Of a stretch of 12,573 nucleotides of DNA, positions 5,873-12,115 are shown piece after piece. The position numbers and the translations under genes are program-made. This stretch comes from Verrucomicrobiota bacterium (GTDB lineage Bacteria; Verrucomicrobiota; Verrucomicrobiia; Limisphaerales; AV2), in assembly GCA_003218935.1 (NCBI GenBank), contig QHPA01000084.1, positions 1 through 12,573 on the forward strand, read 5' to 3'. The notes beneath the pieces are model-generated. The model saw nothing but the letters and a program-made list of their open reading frames with translations. It was not told where the DNA came from and made no database searches. Position 1 is the stretch's first letter; every line of letters begins with the position of its first letter.

Positions 5873-8266
5873 ATGTCTGTTGTCAGCACCTCCGCGTCAC
5901 GCGTCAACGTGGACGGGAAATTTTTTCGACTTGGAGGAAAAAAGTTTTACCCCAAGGGTTTGACCTATGGGCCGTTCGCGCCGAACGACCAAAAGGAAAT
6001 GTATCCCTCGCGCGAACAGACGGCGTTGGATTTTCTGCAAATCCGCGAACTGGGCGCCAATCTGCTCCGCGTTTATTACGTGCCGCCGCCTTGGTTTTTA
6101 GATCTGGCGGCCGAGTATGAACTCAAAGTATTCGTGGATATTCCCTGGCCCAAACACCTTTGTTTTCTCGAATCGGCAAAATCGAGAAAAGAGGCTCGCG
6201 ACGCCGTACGCAAGGCGGCCGGGACCTGCAAGTGCCACCCGGCCGTCTTTGCCTACAGCGTGGTGAACGAGATTCCTGCGGAAATCGTGCGGTGGAGCGG
6301 CATCCGCGCGGTCTCCGATTTTATCGAGGAATTGATTGATGTCGCCAGGTCGGTTGACCCGGACTGCCTCTGCACGTTCACTTCCTTTCCGCCGACTGAA
6401 TTTCTGCGTCCGCAAACCATCGACTTCGTTTGTTTCAATGTTTACCTGCATCTCCGCAAGCCGTTTGAGAATTATCTCGCGCGACTGCAAATGCTCGCGG
6501 GCGCAAAGCCATTGATGCTCGGCGAATTCGGCATCGATTCCGTGCGCGAGGGCGAAACGCGCAAGTGCGAAATCCTCGCCTGGCAAATTGAATCGGGGTT
6601 TCGCGCCGGCTTGGCCGGGATGGTCATATTCTGTTACACCGACGACTGGTTCAAAGGAGAACGGCACATTGAAGAGTGGGGCTTCGGCTTGACCGGACGC
6701 GACCGCAAACCGAAAGAATCTTTTTGGGCCGTTCAGAAGGTGTTTCGTGCAGCGCCGCGTTTTCCTCTGCCGCGCTATCCGAAAGTTTCGGTCGTGGTCG
6801 CCAGCTACAATGGCGATCGCACGCTCAAGGCCTGTCTCGAATCGCTCGCGCGCCTGAACTATCCCGATTGCGAAGTCATTCTCGTCGACGACGGCTCGAC
6901 GGATTCAACGTCGGAAATCGCGAAGGAGTTTCCGCGCATCCGCTCCCTCCGTCAGGACCACCACGGTCTATCGGTCGCGCGCGACACCGGTATCGCCGCG
7001 GCCACGGGTGAGATCGTTGCGTTCACGGACTCCGACTGCCGCGCCGACGAAGACTGGCTCTACTACCTGGTCGGCGATCTTTTGAGCGGCGAATTCGTCG
7101 GCATGGGCGGACACAATTTTTTGCCGCCGGACGATTCGTTTGTGGCCGCGGCGGTGATGGTCTCGCCCGGCGGACCGGCCCACGTCATGTTGACCGACCG
7201 TGAGGCCGAGCACGTTCCCGGCTGCAACATGGTGTTTTACAAATGGGCGCTCGAGGAAATCGGCGGTTTCGACCCGGTGTTTCGCACGGCGGGTGACGAC
7301 GTGGATGTTTGCTGGCGTTTGCAGGAGCGCGGCGGCAAGCTCGGATTCAGTCACGCCGGTTTTGTCTGGCACTACCGGCGTTCCACGGTCCGCGCTTACT
7401 TGAAGCAACAGGCCGGGTACGGCGAAGCGGAAGCCCTGCTGATGCGCAAGCATCCGGAGTATTTCAACTTTTTCGGCGGCGGCATATGGCGCGGCCGCAT
7501 TTACACCGCGTCGAAGCTGGGTGTGACCCTGCAGCGGCAGATCGTCTATCATGGTTTGTTCGGCAGCGGATTTTTTCAAAAGCTCTACACCCCGGAGCCA
7601 GCGTTCCTGTTGATGTTCTGCACTTCACTCGAATACCATGTGCTGATCACCCTGCCGCTGCTGGTGTTGTCGGCGTCGATTTACCCGTTGCTGCCGGTGG
7701 CGCTGACCAGCCTGTTGATTTCCCTGGGCGTGTGCGCCGTGGCGGCCGCGCAAGCCGGGTTGCCTAAGAAGAAGCAACGAAGCTGGTCTCGTCCGCTGGT
7801 CGCGTTGCTCTTCCTGTTGCAGCCGATCGTGCGCGGCTGGGCGCGTTACAACTGGCGGTTGACCGTGCGCTCCGCGCCGCCGGTGTTCAAACGTGCCGTT
7901 TCGCGGGAACAGCTCGACGACCTGGAATCATTGACAGGTCTGCTACCGGTCGGAGGGCGGCTTGGATCGGTACGCCTTTCTCAACCGCATTCTCTCCAAA
8001 TTGGGGAGCCGCTTGCGCTTGACGACGGTCGCCGAGGAACTTGGCCCGGACGAAAGAATGTTTCGCTGCCGACTGAATGTCACCTGGTCGCTGCCCGCGC
8101 GAATCGCCTTCTGGTCCGCGTGCGGCGCGGAACTGCTGCTGATCGGTCTCCTGGCACGGGCGCATCACTGGATTTGGATGGTTCTCCTTTCGCTGCCCGC
8201 GTTTGCGTGGAGGATCGAGCAGGAGAAGCGGAACATGCTGCTTTGGATCGCTGCGTTGCTGGATGA
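5873..8266 (+). CDS. Fusion of GH clan-A-type glycosidase domain and GT2 glycosyltransferase, membrane-associated; C-terminus probably frameshifted
   Basis: The open frame has 797 codons from ATG 5873, with an in-frame stop 12 bases upstream. Residues about 12-295 look like a TIM-barrel glycoside hydrolase of clan GH-A: GGKKFYPKGLTYGPF, LGANLLRVYYVPPPW, the acid/base motif VVNEIP (E133) and nucleophile motif LMLGEFGID (E218). Residues about 303-520 are a GT-A family 2 domain: KVSVVVASYNG (304-314), VDDGSTD (338-344), TDSDCRADEDWL (385-396), FDPVFRTAGDDVDVCWRLQERG (about 466-487). Hydrophobic spans at about 577-627 and 640-655 indicate membrane anchoring. From about residue 694 the frame becomes Arg/Gly/Pro-rich and protein-like sequence continues in another frame from 7962. 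The natural product is therefore probably about 820 residues ending at 8342. A role in building or trimming a surface glycan is inferred, not shown. Confidence 0.85.
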   Translation: MSVVSTSASRVNVDGKFFRLGGKKFYPKGLTYGPFAPNDQKEMYPSREQTALDFLQIRELGANLLRVYYVPPPWFLDLAAEYELKVFVDIPWPKHLCFLESAKSRKEARDAVRKAAGTCKCHPAVFAYSVVNEIPAEIVRWSGIRAVSDFIEELIDVARSVDPDCLCTFTSFPPTEFLRPQTIDFVCFNVYLHLRKPFENYLARLQMLAGAKPLMLGEFGIDSVREGETRKCEILAWQIESGFRAGLAGMVIFCYTDDWFKGERHIEEWGFGLTGRDRKPKESFWAVQKVFRAAPRFPLPRYPKVSVVVASYNGDRTLKACLESLARLNYPDCEVILVDDGSTDSTSEIAKEFPRIRSLRQDHHGLSVARDTGIAAATGEIVAFTDSDCRADEDWLYYLVGDLLSGEFVGMGGHNFLPPDDSFVAAAVMVSPGGPAHVMLTDREAEHVPGCNMVFYKWALEEIGGFDPVFRTAGDDVDVCWRLQERGGKLGFSHAGFVWHYRRSTVRAYLKQQAGYGEAEALLMRKHPEYFNFFGGGIWRGRIYTASKLGVTLQRQIVYHGLFGSGFFQKLYTPEPAFLLMFCTSLEYHVLITLPLLVLSASIYPLLPVALTSLLISLGVCAVAAAQAGLPKKKQRSWSRPLVALLFLLQPIVRGWARYNWRLTVRSAPPVFKRAVSREQLDDLESLTGLLPVGGRLGSVRLSQPHSLQIGEPLALDDGRRGTWPGRKNVSLPTECHLVAARANRLLVRVRRGTAADRSPGTGASLDLDGSPFAARVCVEDRAGEAEHAALDRCVAG

Positions 8267-8342
8267 AATGGCGGGCGAGCAAAAGCTCCTGAAGATTCAA
8301 CGTCCACTCCAGTCCCCCAGGCCAACCACGGGCGAGCAATAG
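7962..8342 (+). CDS. Out-of-frame C-terminal segment of the GH/GT2 fusion (or small separate membrane protein)
   Basis: This frame reads LDRYAFLNRILSKLGSRLRL, then a short soluble segment and hydrophobic spans at about 47-65 and 68-84, ending KLLKIQRP. It looks like genuine protein, unlike the overlapping end of the frame begun at 5873. Removing one G from the GGG run at 7955-7957 would join ...LLPVGG to LDRYAF in one continuous protein. That makes a frameshift, either biological or a sequencing error, the simplest explanation. The alternative is a separate 126-residue gene with a TTG start at 7962, preceded by GGAGGG (7952-7957), which would serve as a ribosome site. The frame is closed upstream by a stop at 7932-7934. 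Confidence 0.6.
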   Translation: MDRYAFLNRILSKLGSRLRLTTVAEELGPDERMFRCRLNVTWSLPARIAFWSACGAELLLIGLLARAHHWIWMVLLSLPAFAWRIEQEKRNMLLWIAALLDEMAGEQKLLKIQRPLQSPRPTTGEQ

Positions 8343-8346
8343 CACC

Positions 8347-8743
8347 TCACGGTTCAGCGGCCTGGGCATCGGCTGCTTTGGCGGCAGCGCGGGCCATCGT
8401 GGCCTTGACCAGATTGAATTTGTCGTGGGCGTTGATACCTTGTTTGCCGCCCTGGCCATAAACGCTGAAAACGCTCCACAACGTCAGCCCGTCAGCGCTG
8501 ATCCATTTCTGCGGGAACAAAAGCGATCCCGCTGGTCTTGCCCTTTTTCGGGAACGACGCCGGGGACTCTGGATTCTTTCCCCCGTTCACATTGATGCCA
8601 CGACAGTTTTCCGGGCCGCCTTCAATGCGAGCAAAGCCCATACTGACGCGGCCGTCCGAGTCCGACCCGCCGAAGCCGCCGCCATCGCCCCAGGCAGCGT
8701 AAAGATGGTCATCCGCTCCCCATGTCACCGGCCTACAGTTCAA
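8347..8743 (-). pseudogene. Decayed gene remnant (WGDGGGFGG-type secreted/glycosidase-like protein, DUF4185-like)
   Basis: Two minus-strand pieces in different frames look like one broken protein. Piece one (8743 down to about 8520) reads PVTWGADDHLYAAWGDGGGFGG, GRVSMGFARIEGGPENCRG, NVNGGKNPES and GKTSGIAF. Piece two (about 8518 down to 8347) reads PQKWISADGLTLWSVFSVYG, GGKQGINAHDKFNLVKATM and ends in a TGA at 8347-8349. Frame one meets a stop soon after the junction, and an in-frame stop lies close upstream of the N-terminal piece. From memory the pattern resembles proteins with a DUF4185-like, beta-propeller-type fold, whose central part would be missing here. Family naming is tentative; the broken state is clearer. 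Confidence 0.55.
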
Positions 8744-9039
8744 TTTGGGACATTGCCGCGCGCTCCATCAGAGAAGCATGGCTTAGCGTTGGAGCGGCTG
8801 CGGGTTCATGACAAACGCCGGGCATATCCAGGCAATGAACGGGAACTCAGATTAGTTTTGACAACTATACGTTTCCGGCAGACCGTCAGCGCCGCCATGA
8901 GTTCTGGGTGCCAAACGATGCCCGCCGGTCTCGCCGCGGCTTGGTGCTGGCTCGATCCGCGAAGGCGACGAATCCTCACAGGCCTCGGCGAGCGAAGAGG
9001 CCCCCGTCCCTATTCGCGGTCGAAAGACTGGAGATCACG
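8744..9039. other. Intergenic region upstream of the radical SAM gene, nothing recognised
   Basis: About 300 bases with no gene-like frame. The frame of the downstream gene stays open from 8908, but its 44 codons are Arg/Pro-rich and unlike the family's N-terminus. TTGACA occurs at 8858-8863 without a matching -10 at 16-18 bases. The region may hold the promoter of the radical SAM gene and decayed sequence continuing from the adjacent remnant. Confidence 0.4.
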
Positions 9040-10689
9040 ATGACTGTTTTTCTAATCCACGTCCGAGACCCGCAGTTTTACGCCCTTCCATCCAGGACCC
9101 GCGCCCGGAACGGAAAGATTCGCGTGATGGGGTTTCCTCCCATCGGAATTATGTCGCTCTCGGCGGTACTGAAACGCGCGGGCCACGAGTGCGTGATGTT
9201 TGATCAGGCCAATCCCGAAACGCCCGATGGGGTCATCATCGAGGAGATCCAGCGGCAGCAGCCTGCTCTCGTGGGCTTGAGTTTTCTGAGTACGACCAGT
9301 TATCCGTACGCCAAAATCCTCGCCCGCCAGATCCGTGCCGCAAACAGCGAGGTGAAGCTGGCGTTTGGAGGCGTGTTTGCCAGTCTCAATGCCCCGTTGG
9401 TCAAGCTGCAATGCCCGGAGGTGGACTTCGTTTGTCGCGGGGACGGCGAACAGCTCATTCTTGACCTGCTGGAGCGACTGGATGATCCGGCAGAGGTGGC
9501 GAGCTTGACCTGGGCGAAGGATGGCCAAATCGTGAACAACCCGAATCGAAAGACGGAGCGCAATCTGGATCAGTGGCCGTTCCCGGATCGTGAGAGTTTG
9601 CCGTTGGATTTCGTGGAATCCATGCCGCTGGACGTGCCCGCAGTGCTCTCCATGGAGCGCTTCACGACGATGCAGACTTCACGCGGCTGTCCCTGGTCCT
9701 GCGTTTTCTGCGACATTCCAATCTTCAACGAAGGCAAGTGGCGCTCGAGGAGCCCGCAGCACGTCGTGGACGAGTTCAAGCATCTCCAGGAAATGGGGTA
9801 CGGTGCGATTTACTTTGTGGATGACCATTTCCTGCTCCAGCCGAAACGGATCGAAGCCATCTGTAAGGGCCTCAACGACCGGGGCATCACGATCCAATGG
9901 GGCTGTGAAGGACGCGTGGACTCCGTCGCCCAGCACTTGTTTCCGGCGATGGCCAAAGCGCATTGTCGCACGCTCATGTTCGGTATCGAGAGCGGGAGCC
10001 AGAAGATACTCGATCGGTTGCGAAAAGAGCAGACGCTGGAGGAGGTCCGGACCGCGGTGACAAACGCAAAGCGGGCCGGCATCGAGATTGTCCACGGCTT
10101 TTTTGTGGTCGGCTGCCCGGATGAAACGGTCGAAGACATGCAGGCGACCTTTGACTTTGCGTCGAGGCTGCCGCTGGACACGTTCGGATTCAACCGGCTC
10201 TGTGTCTATCGCGGCACGCCGATGTGGCACGAATATGTCAAACGCGGTTTGGTCAATGAACAGACTGATTGGTACAAGTACTTCAAATGCTCGGCGATCG
10301 ATCCGACGTGCCTGTCGGGCGAGGTGATCAACGACGTGCGCCGCGCGGGGCTGCGTCGACTGTTTATGTACAAGCTGTTGCATTTTCCGGTGCAGACCTT
10401 TCGGCTGTTGCGGCGTTTTCTTCGCTATATGCCGGTCCGGGACGTGGTCTATCTCATCCTCAAACCGTTTCTGGGCAGGAAAAGGGGCGCCACGAAGGCG
10501 GAAGTGTTGTCGCGCGCGGTCGAACATGGAGAGATGAAGGATGCGGCGGCGCTGCTGACGCAGTTGGCCGATGACCGGCTGGAGCACGTGCTCCAGGAGT
10601 CGCGGGCTGAGCGCCTCCGCATTCAACAAGAAACAGAAGCGTTGCAGGAGTCAAGCCGCTCACAACACGCGGCGGCGGCTTCACGCTGA
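9040..10689 (+). CDS. B12-binding-domain radical SAM protein
   Basis: A 549-residue protein starting at ATG 9040, chosen because GGAG lies 6 bases upstream (9030-9033) and the product then begins MTVFLIHVRDPQFY, as is typical for the family. Residues about 1-150 form a cobalamin-binding-type Rossmann domain (GFPPIGIMSLSAVLKRAGHE, PALVGLSFLSTTS, LAFGGVFAS, DFVCRGDGEQLI) without the DxHxxG histidine motif. The radical SAM barrel carries the 4Fe-4S motif RGCPWSCVFC (C217, C221, C224), then YFVDDHFL, WGCEGRVD and FGIESGSQKILDRLRK. The tail (about 430-549) is basic and helical, ending in a Gln/Glu/Ala-rich stretch. Relatives include BchE-type cyclases, hopanoid HpnJ/HpnP and lipid- or peptide-modifying methylases; the substrate is not deducible here. 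It converges on the response regulator gene with a 36-base gap. Confidence 0.9.
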   Translation: MTVFLIHVRDPQFYALPSRTRARNGKIRVMGFPPIGIMSLSAVLKRAGHECVMFDQANPETPDGVIIEEIQRQQPALVGLSFLSTTSYPYAKILARQIRAANSEVKLAFGGVFASLNAPLVKLQCPEVDFVCRGDGEQLILDLLERLDDPAEVASLTWAKDGQIVNNPNRKTERNLDQWPFPDRESLPLDFVESMPLDVPAVLSMERFTTMQTSRGCPWSCVFCDIPIFNEGKWRSRSPQHVVDEFKHLQEMGYGAIYFVDDHFLLQPKRIEAICKGLNDRGITIQWGCEGRVDSVAQHLFPAMAKAHCRTLMFGIESGSQKILDRLRKEQTLEEVRTAVTNAKRAGIEIVHGFFVVGCPDETVEDMQATFDFASRLPLDTFGFNRLCVYRGTPMWHEYVKRGLVNEQTDWYKYFKCSAIDPTCLSGEVINDVRRAGLRRLFMYKLLHFPVQTFRLLRRFLRYMPVRDVVYLILKPFLGRKRGATKAEVLSRAVEHGEMKDAAALLTQLADDRLEHVLQESRAERLRIQQETEALQESSRSQHAAAASR

Positions 10690-10708
10690 CAACGCTCAGT
10701 CCCGGAGA

Positions 10709-10720
10709 TTCCGAAAGGAA
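10709..10720. terminator. Small hairpin between convergent genes
   Basis: TTCC-GAAA-GGAA forms a 4-bp stem capped by a GAAA tetraloop in the 36-base gap between two converging genes. The stem is short and lacks a strong T tract on either side, so its use as a bidirectional transcript end is only a possibility. Confidence 0.2.
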
Positions 10721-10725
10721 ACGAC

Positions 10726-11415
10726 TCAGGGGTGTAGCGGGCGTTTGTGGATGCCCTTGGGGTCTTCGATAAATCCCTTGGTAATGGCGTAGCGGGTGAG
10801 GCCGGCCACCTCGTGAATCTCCAACTTGTTCATGAGCTGCTGCCGGTGTTTCTCCACAGTTTTGATGCTGATGAAGAGTTTTTCCGCAATTTGCTTGTTG
10901 TGGTTACCTTCAGCGATCAATTGGAGTACTTCCATTTCACGCGAAGTGAGCCGGCCGCGACCTTCCTTGACGGGTTCGCCTCTCGCAACAGCCTGTCGGT
11001 AATGTTCGATCAGCCGTTTGGAGATGGTCGGACTGAAGAAGGCGTTGCCTTTCTTCGCTTCGCGAATGGCCACCACTAAATCCTGCGAGGCGGTCGTTTT
11101 GATGAGGTAGCCGGTCGCGCCGGCTGCGGTCAACTGCTGCACATACTCATCATCGCTATACGAAGAGAGGACGACGACTTTGGACTTGGGAATTTGCCTG
11201 CTGATTTGCCGCGTTGCCTCCAGACCGTTGAGCGAGGGCATCCCAATGTCCATGACGATCACATCGGGTCGCAAGCGTTTGGCCATTTGCACCGCCTGGC
11301 GTCCATTTTCAGCTTCGCCGACAACGTTCAGGTCGTTTTCAGCTTCGAGCAATGTGCGGAGGCCCTGGCGCACTATCGTGTGGTCCTCTGCCAACATCAC
11401 TGTTATCTTTGCCAT
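10726..11415 (-). CDS. NarL/FixJ-type two-component response regulator (receiver + LuxR HTH)
   Basis: A 229-residue protein from ATG 11415; 28 further upstream codons are open but unlike the family. The receiver domain (about 3-120) has the acidic pair E10/D11, phosphoacceptor D56 in VIVMDIGMP, Ser-Ser at 84-85 in the switch Thr/Ser position, and K106 in GYLIKTT. A linker leads to the LuxR-type HTH, LTSREMEVLQLIAEGN and KQIAEKLFISIKTVEKHRQQLMNKL (about 156-198). Phosphorylation by a histidine kinase would promote DNA binding by the HTH. No kinase gene is adjacent, so it is an orphan in this window. Length and domain order are standard. Target genes cannot be inferred. Confidence 0.93.
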   Translation of the reverse strand: MAKITVMLAEDHTIVRQGLRTLLEAENDLNVVGEAENGRQAVQMAKRLRPDVIVMDIGMPSLNGLEATRQISRQIPKSKVVVLSSYSDDEYVQQLTAAGATGYLIKTTASQDLVVAIREAKKGNAFFSPTISKRLIEHYRQAVARGEPVKEGRGRLTSREMEVLQLIAEGNHNKQIAEKLFISIKTVEKHRQQLMNKLEIHEVAGLTRYAITKGFIEDPKGIHKRPLHP

Positions 11416-11469
11416 ACAGCCCGAGATCAATATCTGCCTCCAATGGCGACGTTCTATTTCGGTGTCGAA

Positions 11470-11499
11470 CGTATATTCTAGCGCGCCCTTGCGGCTCAA
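11470..11499 (-). promoter_or_regulatory. Possible sigma-70-type promoter of the response regulator gene
   Basis: On the minus strand TTGAGC (11499-11494) and TATACG (11475-11470) are separated by 18 bases. Each matches the consensus at 4 of 6 positions. Transcription would begin about 50 bases before the ATG at 11415. The call rests on sequence match only. Confidence 0.28.
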
Positions 11500-11948
11500 T
11501 CATCTCTTGTCGATCCTCCCCGACGCTGGCGGTTACTGAGAAAGCGGGCAAGTGGGTGATGACCGTATTTCGGGGATGCGGAAAAGCCCGCTTGGGAGGC
11601 AAAAAGTCCGAATCATTGCGTCGTGGTAAAAGCCGCCTCAGGGATGCCAAAACCTGGAAAACGCGTCGTGTAAGCTGGATTTGTGCACTGCCTCGTCCTC
11701 ATCGGCTGAAGCTTGAGTGAGTCCTGTCCCCGGCACGCCGACAAACAACGCAAGACAGTGGGCGTGTGTTCACATGTTGAAACACTCACCTTTCTCTGCT
11801 GCCTTTCGGATGGATCAGCTTGATTCCCTTGCCTCTTTTTCAGCGCCGCCAATACAGTTCCGTCACTGCGATGAAAAACGCGGGCTATGCAGCCAGAGTA
11901 AGTAGATACCAAGGAAGGTCTTACATCGCTAGAAACTGACCTCCAAAA
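11500..11948. other. Intergenic region without a convincing gene
   Basis: About 450 bases between the response regulator and the tRNA. Open frames here give Arg/Ser/Pro-rich translations; the longest runs into the tRNA and reads GVRLPSAPP, a known artefact of translating a tRNA 3' half. An 8-bp inverted repeat, AAGCGGGC (11542-11549) and GCCCGCTT (11586-11593), flanks 36 bases. No terminator with a T tract was found downstream of the tRNA. Confidence 0.4.
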
Positions 11949-12024
11949 TGGTGGAGCCGAGGGGAGTCGAACCCCTGACCTTCTCATTGCGAACGAGACG
12001 CTCTACCAACTGAGCTACGACCCC
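11949..12024 (-). tRNA. tRNA-Ala (anticodon CGC)
   Basis: The minus strand folds into a full cloverleaf of 76 bases. The acceptor GGGGTCG pairs with CGGCTCC and includes the G3-U70 wobble that identifies alanine tRNAs. The D stem is GCTC/GAGC. The anticodon stem TCTCG/TGAGA holds the loop TTCGCAA, giving anticodon CGC (reads GCG). The variable loop is AGGTC, and the T arm AGGGG-TTCGACT-CCCCT. Discriminator A and an encoded CCA end the gene at 11949. Confidence 0.95.
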
Positions 12025-12029
12025 ATTCA

Positions 12030-12038
12030 ATTCTAGCA
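12030..12038 (-). promoter_or_regulatory. Possible extended -10 element for the tRNA gene
   Basis: TGCTAGAAT on the minus strand fits an extended -10 (TGn plus TAGAAT, 5 of 6). It lies only 5 bases before the mature tRNA 5' end, so transcription would start almost at the tRNA. No good -35 is seen. Confidence 0.3.
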
Positions 12039-12058
12039 CAACACGTTACTATGAATCA

Positions 12059-12088
12059 TTGGAAAGGCGAAATTCTCCCTTCTATACT
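12059..12088 (+). promoter_or_regulatory. Possible promoter of the integrase gene
   Basis: TTGGAA (12059-12064, 4 of 6) and TATACT (12083-12088, 5 of 6) are 18 bases apart. Transcription would start near 12095, about 20 bases before the ATG at 12116. The -10 is part of a tandem 13-bp duplication, so a second -10 copy lies 13 bases downstream. Confidence 0.4.
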
Positions 12089-12102
12089 GCCCTTCTATAC
12101 TG
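12077..12102 (+). repeat. Tandem 13-bp direct repeat
   Basis: CCCTTCTATACTG occurs twice head to tail, 12077-12089 and 12090-12102, without mismatch. It ends one base before an ATG at 12104 that is in frame with the integrase. Each copy holds a -10-like TATACT. It could be an operator or integrase-binding pair, or a simple duplication. Confidence 0.8.
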
Positions 12103-12115
12103 TATGTTGCGCCAT

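Noticed and set aside
8858..8863. Perfect -35 hexamer TTGACA upstream of the radical SAM gene
   Set aside because: No acceptable -10 at 16-18 bases; TATACG follows after only 2 bases, so the pair does not make a promoter.
8908..9039. Upstream in-frame extension of the radical SAM gene
   Set aside because: Arg/Pro-rich, unlike the family N-terminus; a good GGAG ribosome site supports ATG 9040.
9679..10629. Long minus-strand open frame of 316 codons opposite the radical SAM gene
   Set aside because: Antisense shadow without motifs; the plus strand carries the intact Fe-S motif and domains.
11613..11987. Minus-strand open frame of 124 codons overlapping the tRNA
   Set aside because: Its N-terminus (GVRLPSAPP) is the translation of the tRNA T arm, a common annotation artefact, and the rest has no protein-like pattern.
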